This document shows, piece after piece, positions 45,670-53,043 of a stretch of 64,000 bases of DNA. The stretch spans positions 1-64,000 of the forward strand of contig NZ_JAOEGB010000019.1 in NCBI RefSeq assembly GCF_025420585.1, in the 5' to 3' direction. Origin of the DNA: Planotetraspora sp. A-T 1434. GTDB lineage: Bacteria; Actinomycetota; Actinomycetes; Streptosporangiales; Streptosporangiaceae. The notes beneath the pieces were generated by a model, which had not been told where the DNA came from, did no database searches, and saw only the letters and a list, made by a program, of their open reading frames with translations. Within the stretch, counting starts at the first letter, position 1. Each line of letters starts with the position of its first letter. The position numbers and the translations under genes were made by a program.

Positions 45670-46428
45670 TCAGGCGGCTTCGCGTACCGTCGGGGCGACG
45701 GGCAGATGGAGGTCCGTCACATGCGCTTCCGAGATCGTGATGTGCCGCGTCTCGGTGAGCACCGCCACGACGCCGACATATCCGTCACCGGGGTCGAGCG
45801 TGTGGATCCGTACGGTTCCGGGGGAGATCTCAAGTGGCCAGCTAAGCAGCGCGGGGCTCTCCTCCGGGCCGCTGACCTCGACCCGGTCCGGCGAGATGCG
45901 CAGCCCGTGCCCGGTGGCCTTGAGCGCCGCCTCCTTGCGGACCCATGTCCTGGCGAACGCCTCGTAGCGCTCGGCCTCGGGCAGCGCCTCCAGCACCTTG
46001 CGCTCCGTATCCGTCAGCGCGCACCTGGCGAGCTCCTCCACCGGAGCCGACGGCACCGACTCCACGTCGACGCCGAGTGGCCCCTCGGTGGTCAGGGCCA
46101 CCGCGACCCGGTTTCCCGAATGCGAGACCGACACGTGCAGCGGAGTGTCGACGCCGCCGATGTACGGCTTGCCGTGATGTCTCGTGCAGTCGGGGCAGTT
46201 CCGCTCCACCACCACGTCCTCGGGACGGATGTCCAGCTCGGCGCCGGCCGCCAGCCGCAGCAACCAGGATCCGGTGAGGAACCGGCGGCGGTCCGGCTCG
46301 CGGCGGAAGCGCGCGGCCCGCTCCAGCTCAGGCTCGCTGAGCACCGCGGAGAGGTGGTCGACGGTCCGGTGCCGCGGGTCGGCCCACCAGATGCGGCACT
46401 CGCCCGGGGCCAAGGCGGAAGCGGTCAT
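45670..46428 (-). CDS. 4'-Phosphopantetheinyl transferase, Sfp type
   Basis: 252 residues. The Mg/CoA-binding motifs of Sfp-type PPTases are present: LHVSVSHSGNRVAVAL near 97, GVDVES near 120 and WVRKEAALKATGHGL near 160. It converts apo carrier proteins such as the PCP at 33.5 kb to the holo form. Its ATG overlaps the stop of the upstream hypothetical gene (ATGA), so its expression is governed by the 39-bp promoter box upstream of that gene. Confidence 0.95.
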   Translation of the reverse strand: MTASALAPGECRIWWADPRHRTVDHLSAVLSEPELERAARFRREPDRRRFLTGSWLLRLAAGAELDIRPEDVVVERNCPDCTRHHGKPYIGGVDTPLHVSVSHSGNRVAVALTTEGPLGVDVESVPSAPVEELARCALTDTERKVLEALPEAERYEAFARTWVRKEAALKATGHGLRISPDRVEVSGPEESPALLSWPLEISPGTVRIHTLDPGDGYVGVVAVLTETRHITISEAHVTDLHLPVAPTVREAA

Positions 46429-46862
46429 CGCTCTTCTTCCTTTCTCAGGGTCCTGGGTCCTGGGTCCTGGCCGTGGTGCTTCGCGGGCAGGGTGTGGCAG
46501 GTCACCAGCTCCCAGTGGCTGACTTCAGGATTGGTGAGGATCTCGACGACCTGGGCGCGGATCTCCGCGCTCGTCGTCTTGTCGTCGGCGCGGACCCTGA
46601 TCACGATGTCGCCGGTGGCCTGCGTGAGATCCTTGTGCCATCGCCCTGGCAGGAGCGCCATGATCCGGATCCCGTCGACCGGCGAATGGGGAATCCGTCG
46701 CCCGCCGGTCTGGCGCATCGTCAACTGAACCAGCATGACTCCACGATCCTCGTCCTGCGTCCGGCCGGTTCCGGTGCCGGTCCCGGCCCCGTAACCGCCT
46801 GCCGTGACGGTCGGCTCGACGACGACTCCGGAGCTCACCGAGGAAGCGACCAGGCTCTTCAT
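46425..46862 (-). CDS. Hypothetical protein with MKSLVAS N-terminus, coupled to PPTase
   Basis: 145 residues, family unrecognised. The first 32 residues (MKSLVASSVSSGVVVEPTVT then GTGTGTG) echo the 68-residue peptide encoded at 50.3 kb, whose N-terminus is also MKSLVAS and which contains QPAVTAG. The remaining about 100 residues look like a small alpha/beta domain (GDIVIRVRADDKTTSAEIRAQ, EVSHWELVTCHTLPAKHHG). ATG 46862 has a GGGAGG site; the longer frame runs into the conserved promoter box and is rejected. The stop overlaps the PPTase start. Confidence 0.7.
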   Translation of the reverse strand: MKSLVASSVSSGVVVEPTVTAGGYGAGTGTGTGRTQDEDRGVMLVQLTMRQTGGRRIPHSPVDGIRIMALLPGRWHKDLTQATGDIVIRVRADDKTTSAEIRAQVVEILTNPEVSHWELVTCHTLPAKHHGQDPGPRTLRKEEER

Positions 46863-46955
46863 TCCGTGCCTCCCGGAGCGTCGGTCTCGCGTGGCGATTT
46901 GTTCTCGCACCACCAACTCTGCGGCGTGGGAAGATCCGGAACCAGGCTTGCCGGA

Positions 46956-46994
46956 GGCAGCAAGCTGCACGCGGGTAGCCGCATGCTGTCATCC
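46956..46994 (-). promoter_or_regulatory. 39-bp promoter box, copy 1
   Basis: On the minus strand it begins GGATGACAGCATGCGG and ends GCAGCTTGCTGCC, 93 bp before the start of the hypothetical/PPTase operon. It aligns along its full length with boxes at 50172 and 54653; the shared outer arms are roughly GGCAGSAAG and CTTGCTGCC, an interrupted dyad. Confidence 0.75.
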
Positions 46995-47001
46995 CCACGT
47001 C

Positions 47002-47276
47002 GTGATCATGCACAGCTCCCCCGCTCCCAGGTCGTGATCATGCACAGGTTCCCCAGGATGGCCATCGACCTCGCCATACCCAGGTCGTGATCATGCATGG
47101 GTTCCCTCACAGCCCTTCCGAGCCGGGCACAAAACGTTCGTGACCTTGCACTCCGAGAGTGCAAGGTCACGAAGGAAGAACCCGCAGGCCACCAGGCATC
47201 TACGGGAAGGCGCGCATGATCATCAACCAAGAAGGGGCTGGTCACACACCATGATCGGGAATCTGTGCATGATCAC
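47002..47276. repeat. 53-bp-period intergenic element, locus 4 (largest, mirrored)
   Basis: Forward cores start at 47002 (32 bp from the next), 47034 and 47087. At 47140, again 53 bp on, GTGACCTTGCACT opens a hairpin whose right arm ends at 47170 (14-bp stem, 5-nt loop). Inverted cores then end at 47223 and 47276, each 53 bp further. Apart from the first copy the element is symmetrical about the hairpin. It fills the gap between the hypothetical/PPTase promoter and the carboxylase stop. Confidence 0.92.
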
Positions 47277-47290
47277 GACGTGATCACGGG

Positions 47291-48982
47291 TTACAGGGGG
47301 ACGTTGCCGTGCTTGCGGGGGGCGGTCTGCTTGCGCTTGTCGCGGAGCATGGCGAGGCCTCGGGCGACGACCGACCGCGTCTCCACCGGGTCGATCACGT
47401 CGTCGACCAGTCCCCTCTCCGCCGCGTAATTGGGGTGGACCAGCTCCTTGGCGTACTCGCGAACCAGTTGCGCGCGCAGCGCGGCCGGGTCCGCCGCCGC
47501 GGCCAGCTCCTTGCGGTAGATGACGTTCACCGCGCCCTCGGCGCCCATCACGGCGATCTCGTTGGTCGGCCACGCCAGCGACAGGTCGGTCCCGATCGAG
47601 CGGGAGTCCATCACGATGTACGCCCCGCCGTACGCCTTGCGGAGGATGACTTGGATGCGGGGGACGGTGGCTTCGCAGTAGGCGTAGAGCAGCTTCGCGC
47701 CGTGCCTGATGATCCCGGCGAACTCCTGGTCGGTGCCCGGAAGGAAGCCCGGCACGTCCACCAGGGTCACCAGCGGGATGCTGAAGGCGTCACAGAACCG
47801 CACGAACCGCGCGGCCTTCTGCGAGGCGGCGACGTCGAGCACACCGGCCAGCACCATGGGCTGGTTCCCGACGATGCCGACCACTCCGCCGTCGATCCTG
47901 GCGAGCGCGCAGATGACGTTCGGCGCCCAGCCCCTGTGCATCTCCAGGAAATCGCCGTCGTCGACCAGCTCGGCGATCACCAGGCGCATGTCATAGGGCT
48001 TGTTCGGCTCGACCGGCACGATCTCCGCGAGCCGGGGCCGCACCTCCGAGGCCGCGCCGCAGGGCGGAGAGGAGGGCGGAAGCTCGAGGTTGTTGCTCGG
48101 CAGCATCGAGACGAGATAGCGCACCTCCATCAGGCAGCTCTCCTCGTCGTCGTGCACGAACGTCGCGACCCCCGAGAGCGTGCCGTGCACCTGCGCGCCG
48201 CCCAGCTCCGCGTGGGTGACGCGCTGACCGGTCACCGCTTCCACGACATCGGGCCCCGTCAGGTACAGCTGAGCGGTGTCGTGCACCATGAAGGTGAAGT
48301 CGGCCAGCGCCGTGGAGTAGGCCGCCCCTCCGGCGCAGGGCCCGAGCACCACGCTGATCTGCGGGATCACCCCGGACGCCTGGACGTTGCGCTGGAAGAT
48401 GCCGCCGTACCCGTTGAGCGCCATCACCCCCTCCTGGATCCGGGCGCCGCCGCTGTCGTTGAGCGCGATGAACGGCGAGCCGGTGGAGAGCGCCAGGTCC
48501 ATCACCTTCTGGATCTTCATCGCGTGCGCCTCGCCGAGCGACCCGCCGAAGATGGTGAAGTCCTGGGCGTAGACGAACACGCGACGACCGTCGATCGTGC
48601 CGGAGCCGGCGATCACGCCGTCGGTGTGCGGGCCCTGCGCGCCCATCCGCAGGCCGTGCGCCTGGTGCCGCTGGTACATGTCGATCTCGATGAACGAGCC
48701 CGCGTCGAGCAGCAGGTCCAGCCGTTCGCGCGCCGTACGCTTGCCGAGCGCGTGCTGCCGGGCGACCCCCTCCGGACGGCCCGCGACGATCCGCTCACGC
48801 AGCCGCTCCCGCTCCTCACGCAGCGAGCGCATGGAGCGCGGCTCAGGCTCCGGGCTCCGCGGCTTCGAACTCCGGGGCTCCGGGCTCCATGGCTGCGGCT
48901 CGGCCGGCGCTGGAGCGGGCGCTGGAGCGGGCGCGGATCCGGATGCCGGCACTGGGGCGACGTCGAGTTCCGAGATGGTCAT
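47291..48982 (-). CDS. Acyl-CoA carboxylase beta (carboxyltransferase) subunit
   Basis: 563 residues. Biotin-dependent carboxyltransferase with both halves: NDSGGARIQEGV near 165 and VLGPCAGGAAYS near 197 in the N-half; VDVPGFLPGTDQEFAGIIRHGAKLL-type sequence and RKAYGGAYIVM in the C-half. It is typical of PccB/AccB proteins that make methylmalonyl-, malonyl- or ethylmalonyl-CoA. The first 50 residues are a Pro/Ala/Glu low-complexity extension absent from most family members; translation might instead begin at Met 50. No alpha/biotin subunit is nearby. It is 51 bp downstream of the epimerase gene. Confidence 0.92.
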   Translation of the reverse strand: MTISELDVAPVPASGSAPAPAPAPAPAEPQPWSPEPRSSKPRSPEPEPRSMRSLREERERLRERIVAGRPEGVARQHALGKRTARERLDLLLDAGSFIEIDMYQRHQAHGLRMGAQGPHTDGVIAGSGTIDGRRVFVYAQDFTIFGGSLGEAHAMKIQKVMDLALSTGSPFIALNDSGGARIQEGVMALNGYGGIFQRNVQASGVIPQISVVLGPCAGGAAYSTALADFTFMVHDTAQLYLTGPDVVEAVTGQRVTHAELGGAQVHGTLSGVATFVHDDEESCLMEVRYLVSMLPSNNLELPPSSPPCGAASEVRPRLAEIVPVEPNKPYDMRLVIAELVDDGDFLEMHRGWAPNVICALARIDGGVVGIVGNQPMVLAGVLDVAASQKAARFVRFCDAFSIPLVTLVDVPGFLPGTDQEFAGIIRHGAKLLYAYCEATVPRIQVILRKAYGGAYIVMDSRSIGTDLSLAWPTNEIAVMGAEGAVNVIYRKELAAAADPAALRAQLVREYAKELVHPNYAAERGLVDDVIDPVETRSVVARGLAMLRDKRKQTAPRKHGNVPL

Positions 48983-49033
48983 CTGCGCTCCTCCGGTGGT
49001 GCGGGCGTCGGCGTGTTGCGGCTCGGGCTCCCG

Positions 49034-50077
49034 TCATCGGGAGAGCGCGGACGGCACGCCCGCCCCGCCGAGACCGGCCTGCCGCTCGGACAGGTGACCG
49101 CTCTCGTAAAGCCAGCGCACGGTGTCGCGAACGGTCGCCGCCAGGGGCCGCGGGTCGATTCCGTGGGTGTCGACGCCCTCGGCGACGCGTACGGCACAGG
49201 CGCAGGTGTAGATGGCCCCGTGCTCGGCGGGAATGTGCCACGGCCAGATCCGCTGGACGAGGTCGGCGAGCCACCCGACCGGGATCATCGCGCGGGCCGG
49301 CAGGAACAGCGTGGGCAGCGCGCGGCCGGTGACCTCACGCAGGACCCTCATGTACTCCCGCGTCGGCACGTATCGCCCAGGACCGAAATATCGGTTGGCC
49401 GTGCCGCCGCGTGCGGTGATCAGCCCGACATGCAGCGCCGCGGTGTCGCGCACGTCGCCGAGTGGGAACCCGCCCAGCGGCCACATGGGCGTAAGCCCGC
49501 GGAGCACCCCGCGCAGCCGGTTGACCTGGTCGCCAAGGTTGGGATCGTTCGGGCCGAGCAGGGCGGGAGGATAGGTGATCACTACGGGCGCGCCCTCGAC
49601 CTGATGCCGCCGGGCGATCACCTCTGCCGCGGCCTTCGTCGCCATGTACGTGTCGCGGGGGCGGCCGACGGGCGAGTGCTCGTTGATCACCCCGCCCCGC
49701 GCGGGGAACATGGCCGCGACGCTGGAGACGTGGATGATCGGGTCGGCGCCCGCGCGACGCGCGACGTCCAGCACGATCCGGGTGCCCTCCTCGTTGATCC
49801 GGCGCATCTCCGCGTGGAGCCTGCTGTCGAAGGAGTAGATCGACGCCGCGTGCAGCACCGCGTCGGCTCCGCGCAGCGCCCTGGCCGCGCTCATCTCGCT
49901 GGTGACGTCGCCGGCCACCACCTCGACGGCGGCGTGGTCGATCCCGAAGGGCGCCAGAGCGCGCTCGGCCTTCGCCGGATCGCGGACGAGCAGGCGGACC
50001 CGGTGGCCCATGCTCACCATCGCCGCGACCGAGTGGGCGCCGACGAATCCGGTGCCTCCGGTGACGCTCACGAGCAT
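49034..50077 (-). CDS. NAD-dependent epimerase/dehydratase family protein
   Basis: 347 residues of the extended SDR group. The N-terminal cofactor motif VTGGTGFVGAHS lies near 4, ASIYSFDS near 75, SSVAAMFPARG near 115, and the Tyr/Lys pair in DTYMATKAAAE near 140. It resembles dihydroflavonol reductase/3-beta-HSD-like enzymes rather than sugar epimerases. ATG 50077 follows AAAGGATGG; the longer frame runs through the divergent promoter. A near-match to the 16-bp operator (50131-50146) lies 54 bp upstream. It probably reduces a keto intermediate. Confidence 0.87.
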   Translation of the reverse strand: MLVSVTGGTGFVGAHSVAAMVSMGHRVRLLVRDPAKAERALAPFGIDHAAVEVVAGDVTSEMSAARALRGADAVLHAASIYSFDSRLHAEMRRINEEGTRIVLDVARRAGADPIIHVSSVAAMFPARGGVINEHSPVGRPRDTYMATKAAAEVIARRHQVEGAPVVITYPPALLGPNDPNLGDQVNRLRGVLRGLTPMWPLGGFPLGDVRDTAALHVGLITARGGTANRYFGPGRYVPTREYMRVLREVTGRALPTLFLPARAMIPVGWLADLVQRIWPWHIPAEHGAIYTCACAVRVAEGVDTHGIDPRPLAATVRDTVRWLYESGHLSERQAGLGGAGVPSALSR

Positions 50078-50130
50078 CGGACCATCCTTTCTCCAATTCT
50101 CACCAGTCAATGACCACACGCCATTCCCTG

Positions 50131-50146
50131 TCATCTCCTCATGTGC
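50131..50146 (-). promoter_or_regulatory. Possible 16-bp operator box, near-match
   Basis: The minus strand reads GCACATGAGGAGATGA, matching the GCA and GGAGATG parts of the cluster box but not the last base or the middle. It lies 54 bp before the epimerase start, a spacing like that at 20.2 and 29.3 kb. Confidence 0.45.
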
Positions 50147-50171
50147 TTCACCCTTGGCACGCCGTACCGCG

Positions 50172-50210
50172 GGTTGGCAGGAAGTGGCAACCGACATGCA
50201 ACTTGCTGCC
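50172..50210 (+). promoter_or_regulatory. 39-bp promoter box, copy 2
   Basis: It begins GGTTGGCAGGAAGTGG and ends GCAACTTGCTGCC, with arms GGCAGGAAG and CTTGCTGCC 17 bp apart. It is 99 bp before the 68-residue peptide gene. About 90 bp of sequence downstream of the box also resembles that at copy 1. Confidence 0.8.
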
Positions 50211-50309
50211 CCCGTAAAGCCTGGTGGGAGCCCTTCCCGGAACGCAGAATCGGTTGTGCGAGGACAACTCGCAAGCGAAACAAGAACGGCCTGAGAAAGA
50301 GGAAGAGAA

Positions 50310-50516
50310 ATGAAGAGCCTGGTTGCTTCCCCGGCAAATCACAAGAACGCCGGCAAGTGGGCCGTCGCTCTTGTTTCGGGCGCCGTGGCATGGGGCTTCG
50401 CGGCCGGTTCCTACGAGATTCAGCCGGCCGTCACGGCCGGCTCGCACCACACCGTGGCTCTCGCGGACGGGAACGGCTGGGGCAGCGCCTCGGCCCTCGG
50501 AAACGGCTGGGGCTGA
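50310..50516 (+). CDS. 68-residue peptide with repeated C-terminal NGWG, possible RiPP precursor
   Basis: 68 residues in three parts: a basic N-terminus MKSLVASPANHKNAGK, a hydrophobic stretch AVALVSGAVAWGFAAG (about 19-34), and a polar tail ending ADGNGWG-SASAL-GNGWG, with GNGWG repeated. ATG 50310 has GAGGAAGAG upstream and a conserved promoter box 99 bp before it, so it is a real gene. The C-terminal repeat and absence of any known domain suggest a modified or secreted peptide. The neighbours facing it are a LuxR-type regulator and a YcaO-fold protein. A signal-peptide-bearing secreted peptide is the main alternative; no modification can be shown from sequence. Confidence 0.7.
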   Translation: MKSLVASPANHKNAGKWAVALVSGAVAWGFAAGSYEIQPAVTAGSHHTVALADGNGWGSASALGNGWG

Positions 50517-50557
50517 GCCGACTCATCCGTCCAGCCCCTCGCGAGAACTCACACGGG

Positions 50558-51544
50558 TTAGATCCAGTTCTCCTCTTTGGCGCGGAGGGCGGCCTGGAAG
50601 CGGTTGACGGCGCCGAGCCGCGCCATGAGATCGGCGACGTACCGGCGGTAGGTGCGGACGGAGATGTCCAGTTCGCGAGCCGCGATCTCGTCCTTGTCGG
50701 CCGTGGCCATCACTTCGAGCACCCGCTGCTCCATCTCGGACAGGCTCGGCTCCTCCGTGGAGGGCTCGGTGAACTCGCGGAAGTCGACGGCCGACTTCCA
50801 CATCCCCTCGAAGTAGATGACGAGCTGTGAGACGAGTCCCGGCTCCCTGACGAGAAGGGCGCCCTTGGCACTCTCCTTGGGGTCGATCGGCACGACGGCC
50901 ACACTGCGGTCGTAGATCAGCATGCGGTCCATGGGCTGCTCGGTCAGGCGCACGTGCGCACCGAGGCTGACCAGCTCCCGCAGGTAGGACATCATCGCGG
51001 GGTCGTCGAGCGCCTTGGGGTGGTAGACCCCCTTGAGGGCGAGCCCCCGGCGCAGGGAACGGGTGTCCAGAGGGAGCGCGGCCTCGATCATCGCCCGGTT
51101 CCACGGCCCGCCCGGATGCAGGCAGAGCGTCTCCTTGTAGGAGAAGAAGGCGAGGTCGTCGAGCCTCTGGCGGACGCGCTGGAGCCCCTCCACCCGCTCG
51201 ATGTCGAGCATCGTCGCCGCGCGCTCCCCCTCCTGCTTGTCCTCGACGAAGACGGAGATGGCGTCACGCGCGGCCAGGACGCGGCGGATCTCGGCGTTGA
51301 GCTCGTTGAGCCGCTTCTCCACGAGCCGCTCGATGCCGACCCTCGGCTCGGTCGCCACGACCCTGTGCCGGTCGGCGAGGTCGAGCAGAGACAGCTTGCC
51401 GAGTGTCTCGACGGCTGTCTCCACGGTGTCCGGATCCATGCCGAGGGCTTCCGGCAACGTGCCGACGCCTTCGCCCCGATGCCGGAGGAAGTAGCGATAG
51501 ATCTCCGCCGCCTCGGCTGAGATACCGATGACCGAAACATCCAT
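50558..51544 (-). CDS. LuxR-type regulator with TrmB-like N-terminus
   Basis: 328 residues. Residues 1-75 form a helix-turn-helix resembling TrmB/MarR-like domains (AEIYRYFLRHRGEGVGTLPE), the middle is an effector-like region (about 90-250), and residues 260-328 are a LuxR-type DNA-binding domain (EMEQRVLEVMATADKDEIA, VRTYRRYVADLMARLGAVNR). This architecture is common among pathway-specific regulators of actinomycete peptide and polyketide clusters. ATG 51544 follows GGGAGGCGG. It is 16 bp downstream of the YcaO-like gene in one operon. It is the best candidate in the window for binding the shared promoter boxes (inference). Confidence 0.87.
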   Translation of the reverse strand: MDVSVIGISAEAAEIYRYFLRHRGEGVGTLPEALGMDPDTVETAVETLGKLSLLDLADRHRVVATEPRVGIERLVEKRLNELNAEIRRVLAARDAISVFVEDKQEGERAATMLDIERVEGLQRVRQRLDDLAFFSYKETLCLHPGGPWNRAMIEAALPLDTRSLRRGLALKGVYHPKALDDPAMMSYLRELVSLGAHVRLTEQPMDRMLIYDRSVAVVPIDPKESAKGALLVREPGLVSQLVIYFEGMWKSAVDFREFTEPSTEEPSLSEMEQRVLEVMATADKDEIAARELDISVRTYRRYVADLMARLGAVNRFQAALRAKEENWI

Positions 51545-51560
51545 GGCTCCGCCTCCCGCT

Positions 51561-52652
51561 TCAGAGAACTGGGCAGGGCAATGTCGCACCGGAAGGAGAC
51601 GCCCCGTAGCAGGCGGCCCCCGGGCACACCACCTTGACGGCCTCGTGAGACGTCCCCGCCTCGACGACGACGGGCTCGTGTCCGAACCGGCGGCGGGCGA
51701 TGGCGGCCCAGTCCGGCGTGGTCAGCTCCGCCGCACCCGCCTCGCCGGCGTCAAGAGCGCGCGGATCGGCGTCGACGGCCCACCGCTCCAGATAGGTCAC
51801 GTAGTCGGCCTCGCGGTGCCAGACCGCGAAGCGGCGCAGGGAGTCCGCCGCGGCGAGCGTGCTCCACGGCTGCGCCCGGGCCGCCATCGCGCGTAGGAAT
51901 GCCTGGCCGACCGCCTCGCCGGCCGTGGGGGCGGCGGCGGTGGCGATGGCGGCGCCGTCACCGGCGACGCCGACGAGGGCGAGGGCGATCCGGCCGTCAG
52001 AGGCGGGCAGCAGGAACGCCGAGACGCCCAGACCCAGGCCGGACGCCGCCGAGGCGACCCCGGGGGGAAGCAACTGGTCGAGGTGGGTGGAGAGGCGCGT
52101 GAGCGGGAGGCCCGGGGCCGCCCACCAGCGGGAGAGCACGTCGTGGGCGAGCAGCTCGGCGACCGCCGCCGGGACGTCCTTGTCCACCACGCCGACCGTG
52201 GTCGGCTCGACCGGGCAGTCGCGGTCACCCGCCCACACGACCTCGATCGGCAGCGCGTACGGCCTGCCGGTGAGCAGGCCGGTCCCCGTGACCACCGGAC
52301 GGCCGGCATCGACCGCGCCGGGCAGCAGGCCCGGCAGTAAGCCCGGCGGCAAGCCCGGAATGAGGTCGGGCACGAAATCCGTCAGGGAGAGCTCCTGAGC
52401 GGCGGCGTCGAGCGGCCCGGCCCCTTCGTGCGGAAGCCGGTGCAGCAGGTCCAGAGCCCACGCCCGCCGGCGTGCCCTCGCATGGGCCTCATGAGGAGAG
52501 AAACCGGCGGCGACGATGGCGACCCCGGGTTCAGCCCCTGAGAACAGTGCCGAGGTCTGCGCGTACGCGAGGTGCACCGTGCCGTCGAGGCACTCGGCGA
52601 CCTCTCCCAACGCCTCCACCGCCAACCGAGAGCCTGGAAACGTGGGTGCCAT
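51561..52652 (-). CDS. YcaO-fold protein with degenerate ATP site
   Basis: 363 residues that follow the YcaO layout: GFSPHEAHARARRRAWALDLL near 50, TGRPYALPIEVVW near 128, a TTVGVVDKDVPAAVAELLA stretch near 150 and GQAFLRAMAARAQPW near 248. At each place where canonical YcaO proteins carry ATP/Mg-binding Glu residues (EAxER, ExxERD, EAxQxR), this protein has Arg/Asp, Ala-His-Asp or Ala. The C-terminus ends LPCPVL instead of PxPxP. It is therefore probably not an ATP-dependent cyclodehydratase and may be a scaffold or peptide-binding protein. It is first in an operon with the LuxR regulator and near the 68-residue peptide. Family assignment is by pattern only. Confidence 0.62.
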   Translation of the reverse strand: MAPTFPGSRLAVEALGEVAECLDGTVHLAYAQTSALFSGAEPGVAIVAAGFSPHEAHARARRRAWALDLLHRLPHEGAGPLDAAAQELSLTDFVPDLIPGLPPGLLPGLLPGAVDAGRPVVTGTGLLTGRPYALPIEVVWAGDRDCPVEPTTVGVVDKDVPAAVAELLAHDVLSRWWAAPGLPLTRLSTHLDQLLPPGVASAASGLGLGVSAFLLPASDGRIALALVGVAGDGAAIATAAAPTAGEAVGQAFLRAMAARAQPWSTLAAADSLRRFAVWHREADYVTYLERWAVDADPRALDAGEAGAAELTTPDWAAIARRRFGHEPVVVEAGTSHEAVKVVCPGAACYGASPSGATLPCPVL

Positions 52653-53043
52653 CGATCCCTCCTCGCTGAGCGTGACCTGTCAAGGCCCGGCGTGAGGGCA
52701 TCGGCACCGCGGCCGCATGTCGCCGCGGAAGGTCCTGACACAACAGGCCGCGGGCCGAGCTTCCCCGCCGGCCGGCATCCGATCGGGACCGTGAAAAGCC
52801 CAGGATGCCGGCACATGACCAGTAGAGCACGCGCGGGAAGGGGGCAGTCAACGTGAAAGCGCCTATTCGGCAATCCACAAGAAGGCATTCAGCCGGTTGC
52901 GTTGGACGATGGAACGTCCGATTGCGGGAAACCTGTCACGCGCGCCATTTCGCTGCCCCCGATATGCCTGGCCCGCGGCCTGTACGGCATGCACCGTGGG
53001 CAGCGGGAGAACACGCCATTCGCTCACGGAGGCGATGTAGGAA
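52653..53043. other. Divergent promoter region between YcaO-like and aryl-CoA ligase genes
   Basis: No convincing gene. I see no good copy of either shared box; a weak GCAATCCACAAGAAGG at 52870 resembles only the GCAAT part of the 16-bp operator. Confidence 0.6.
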
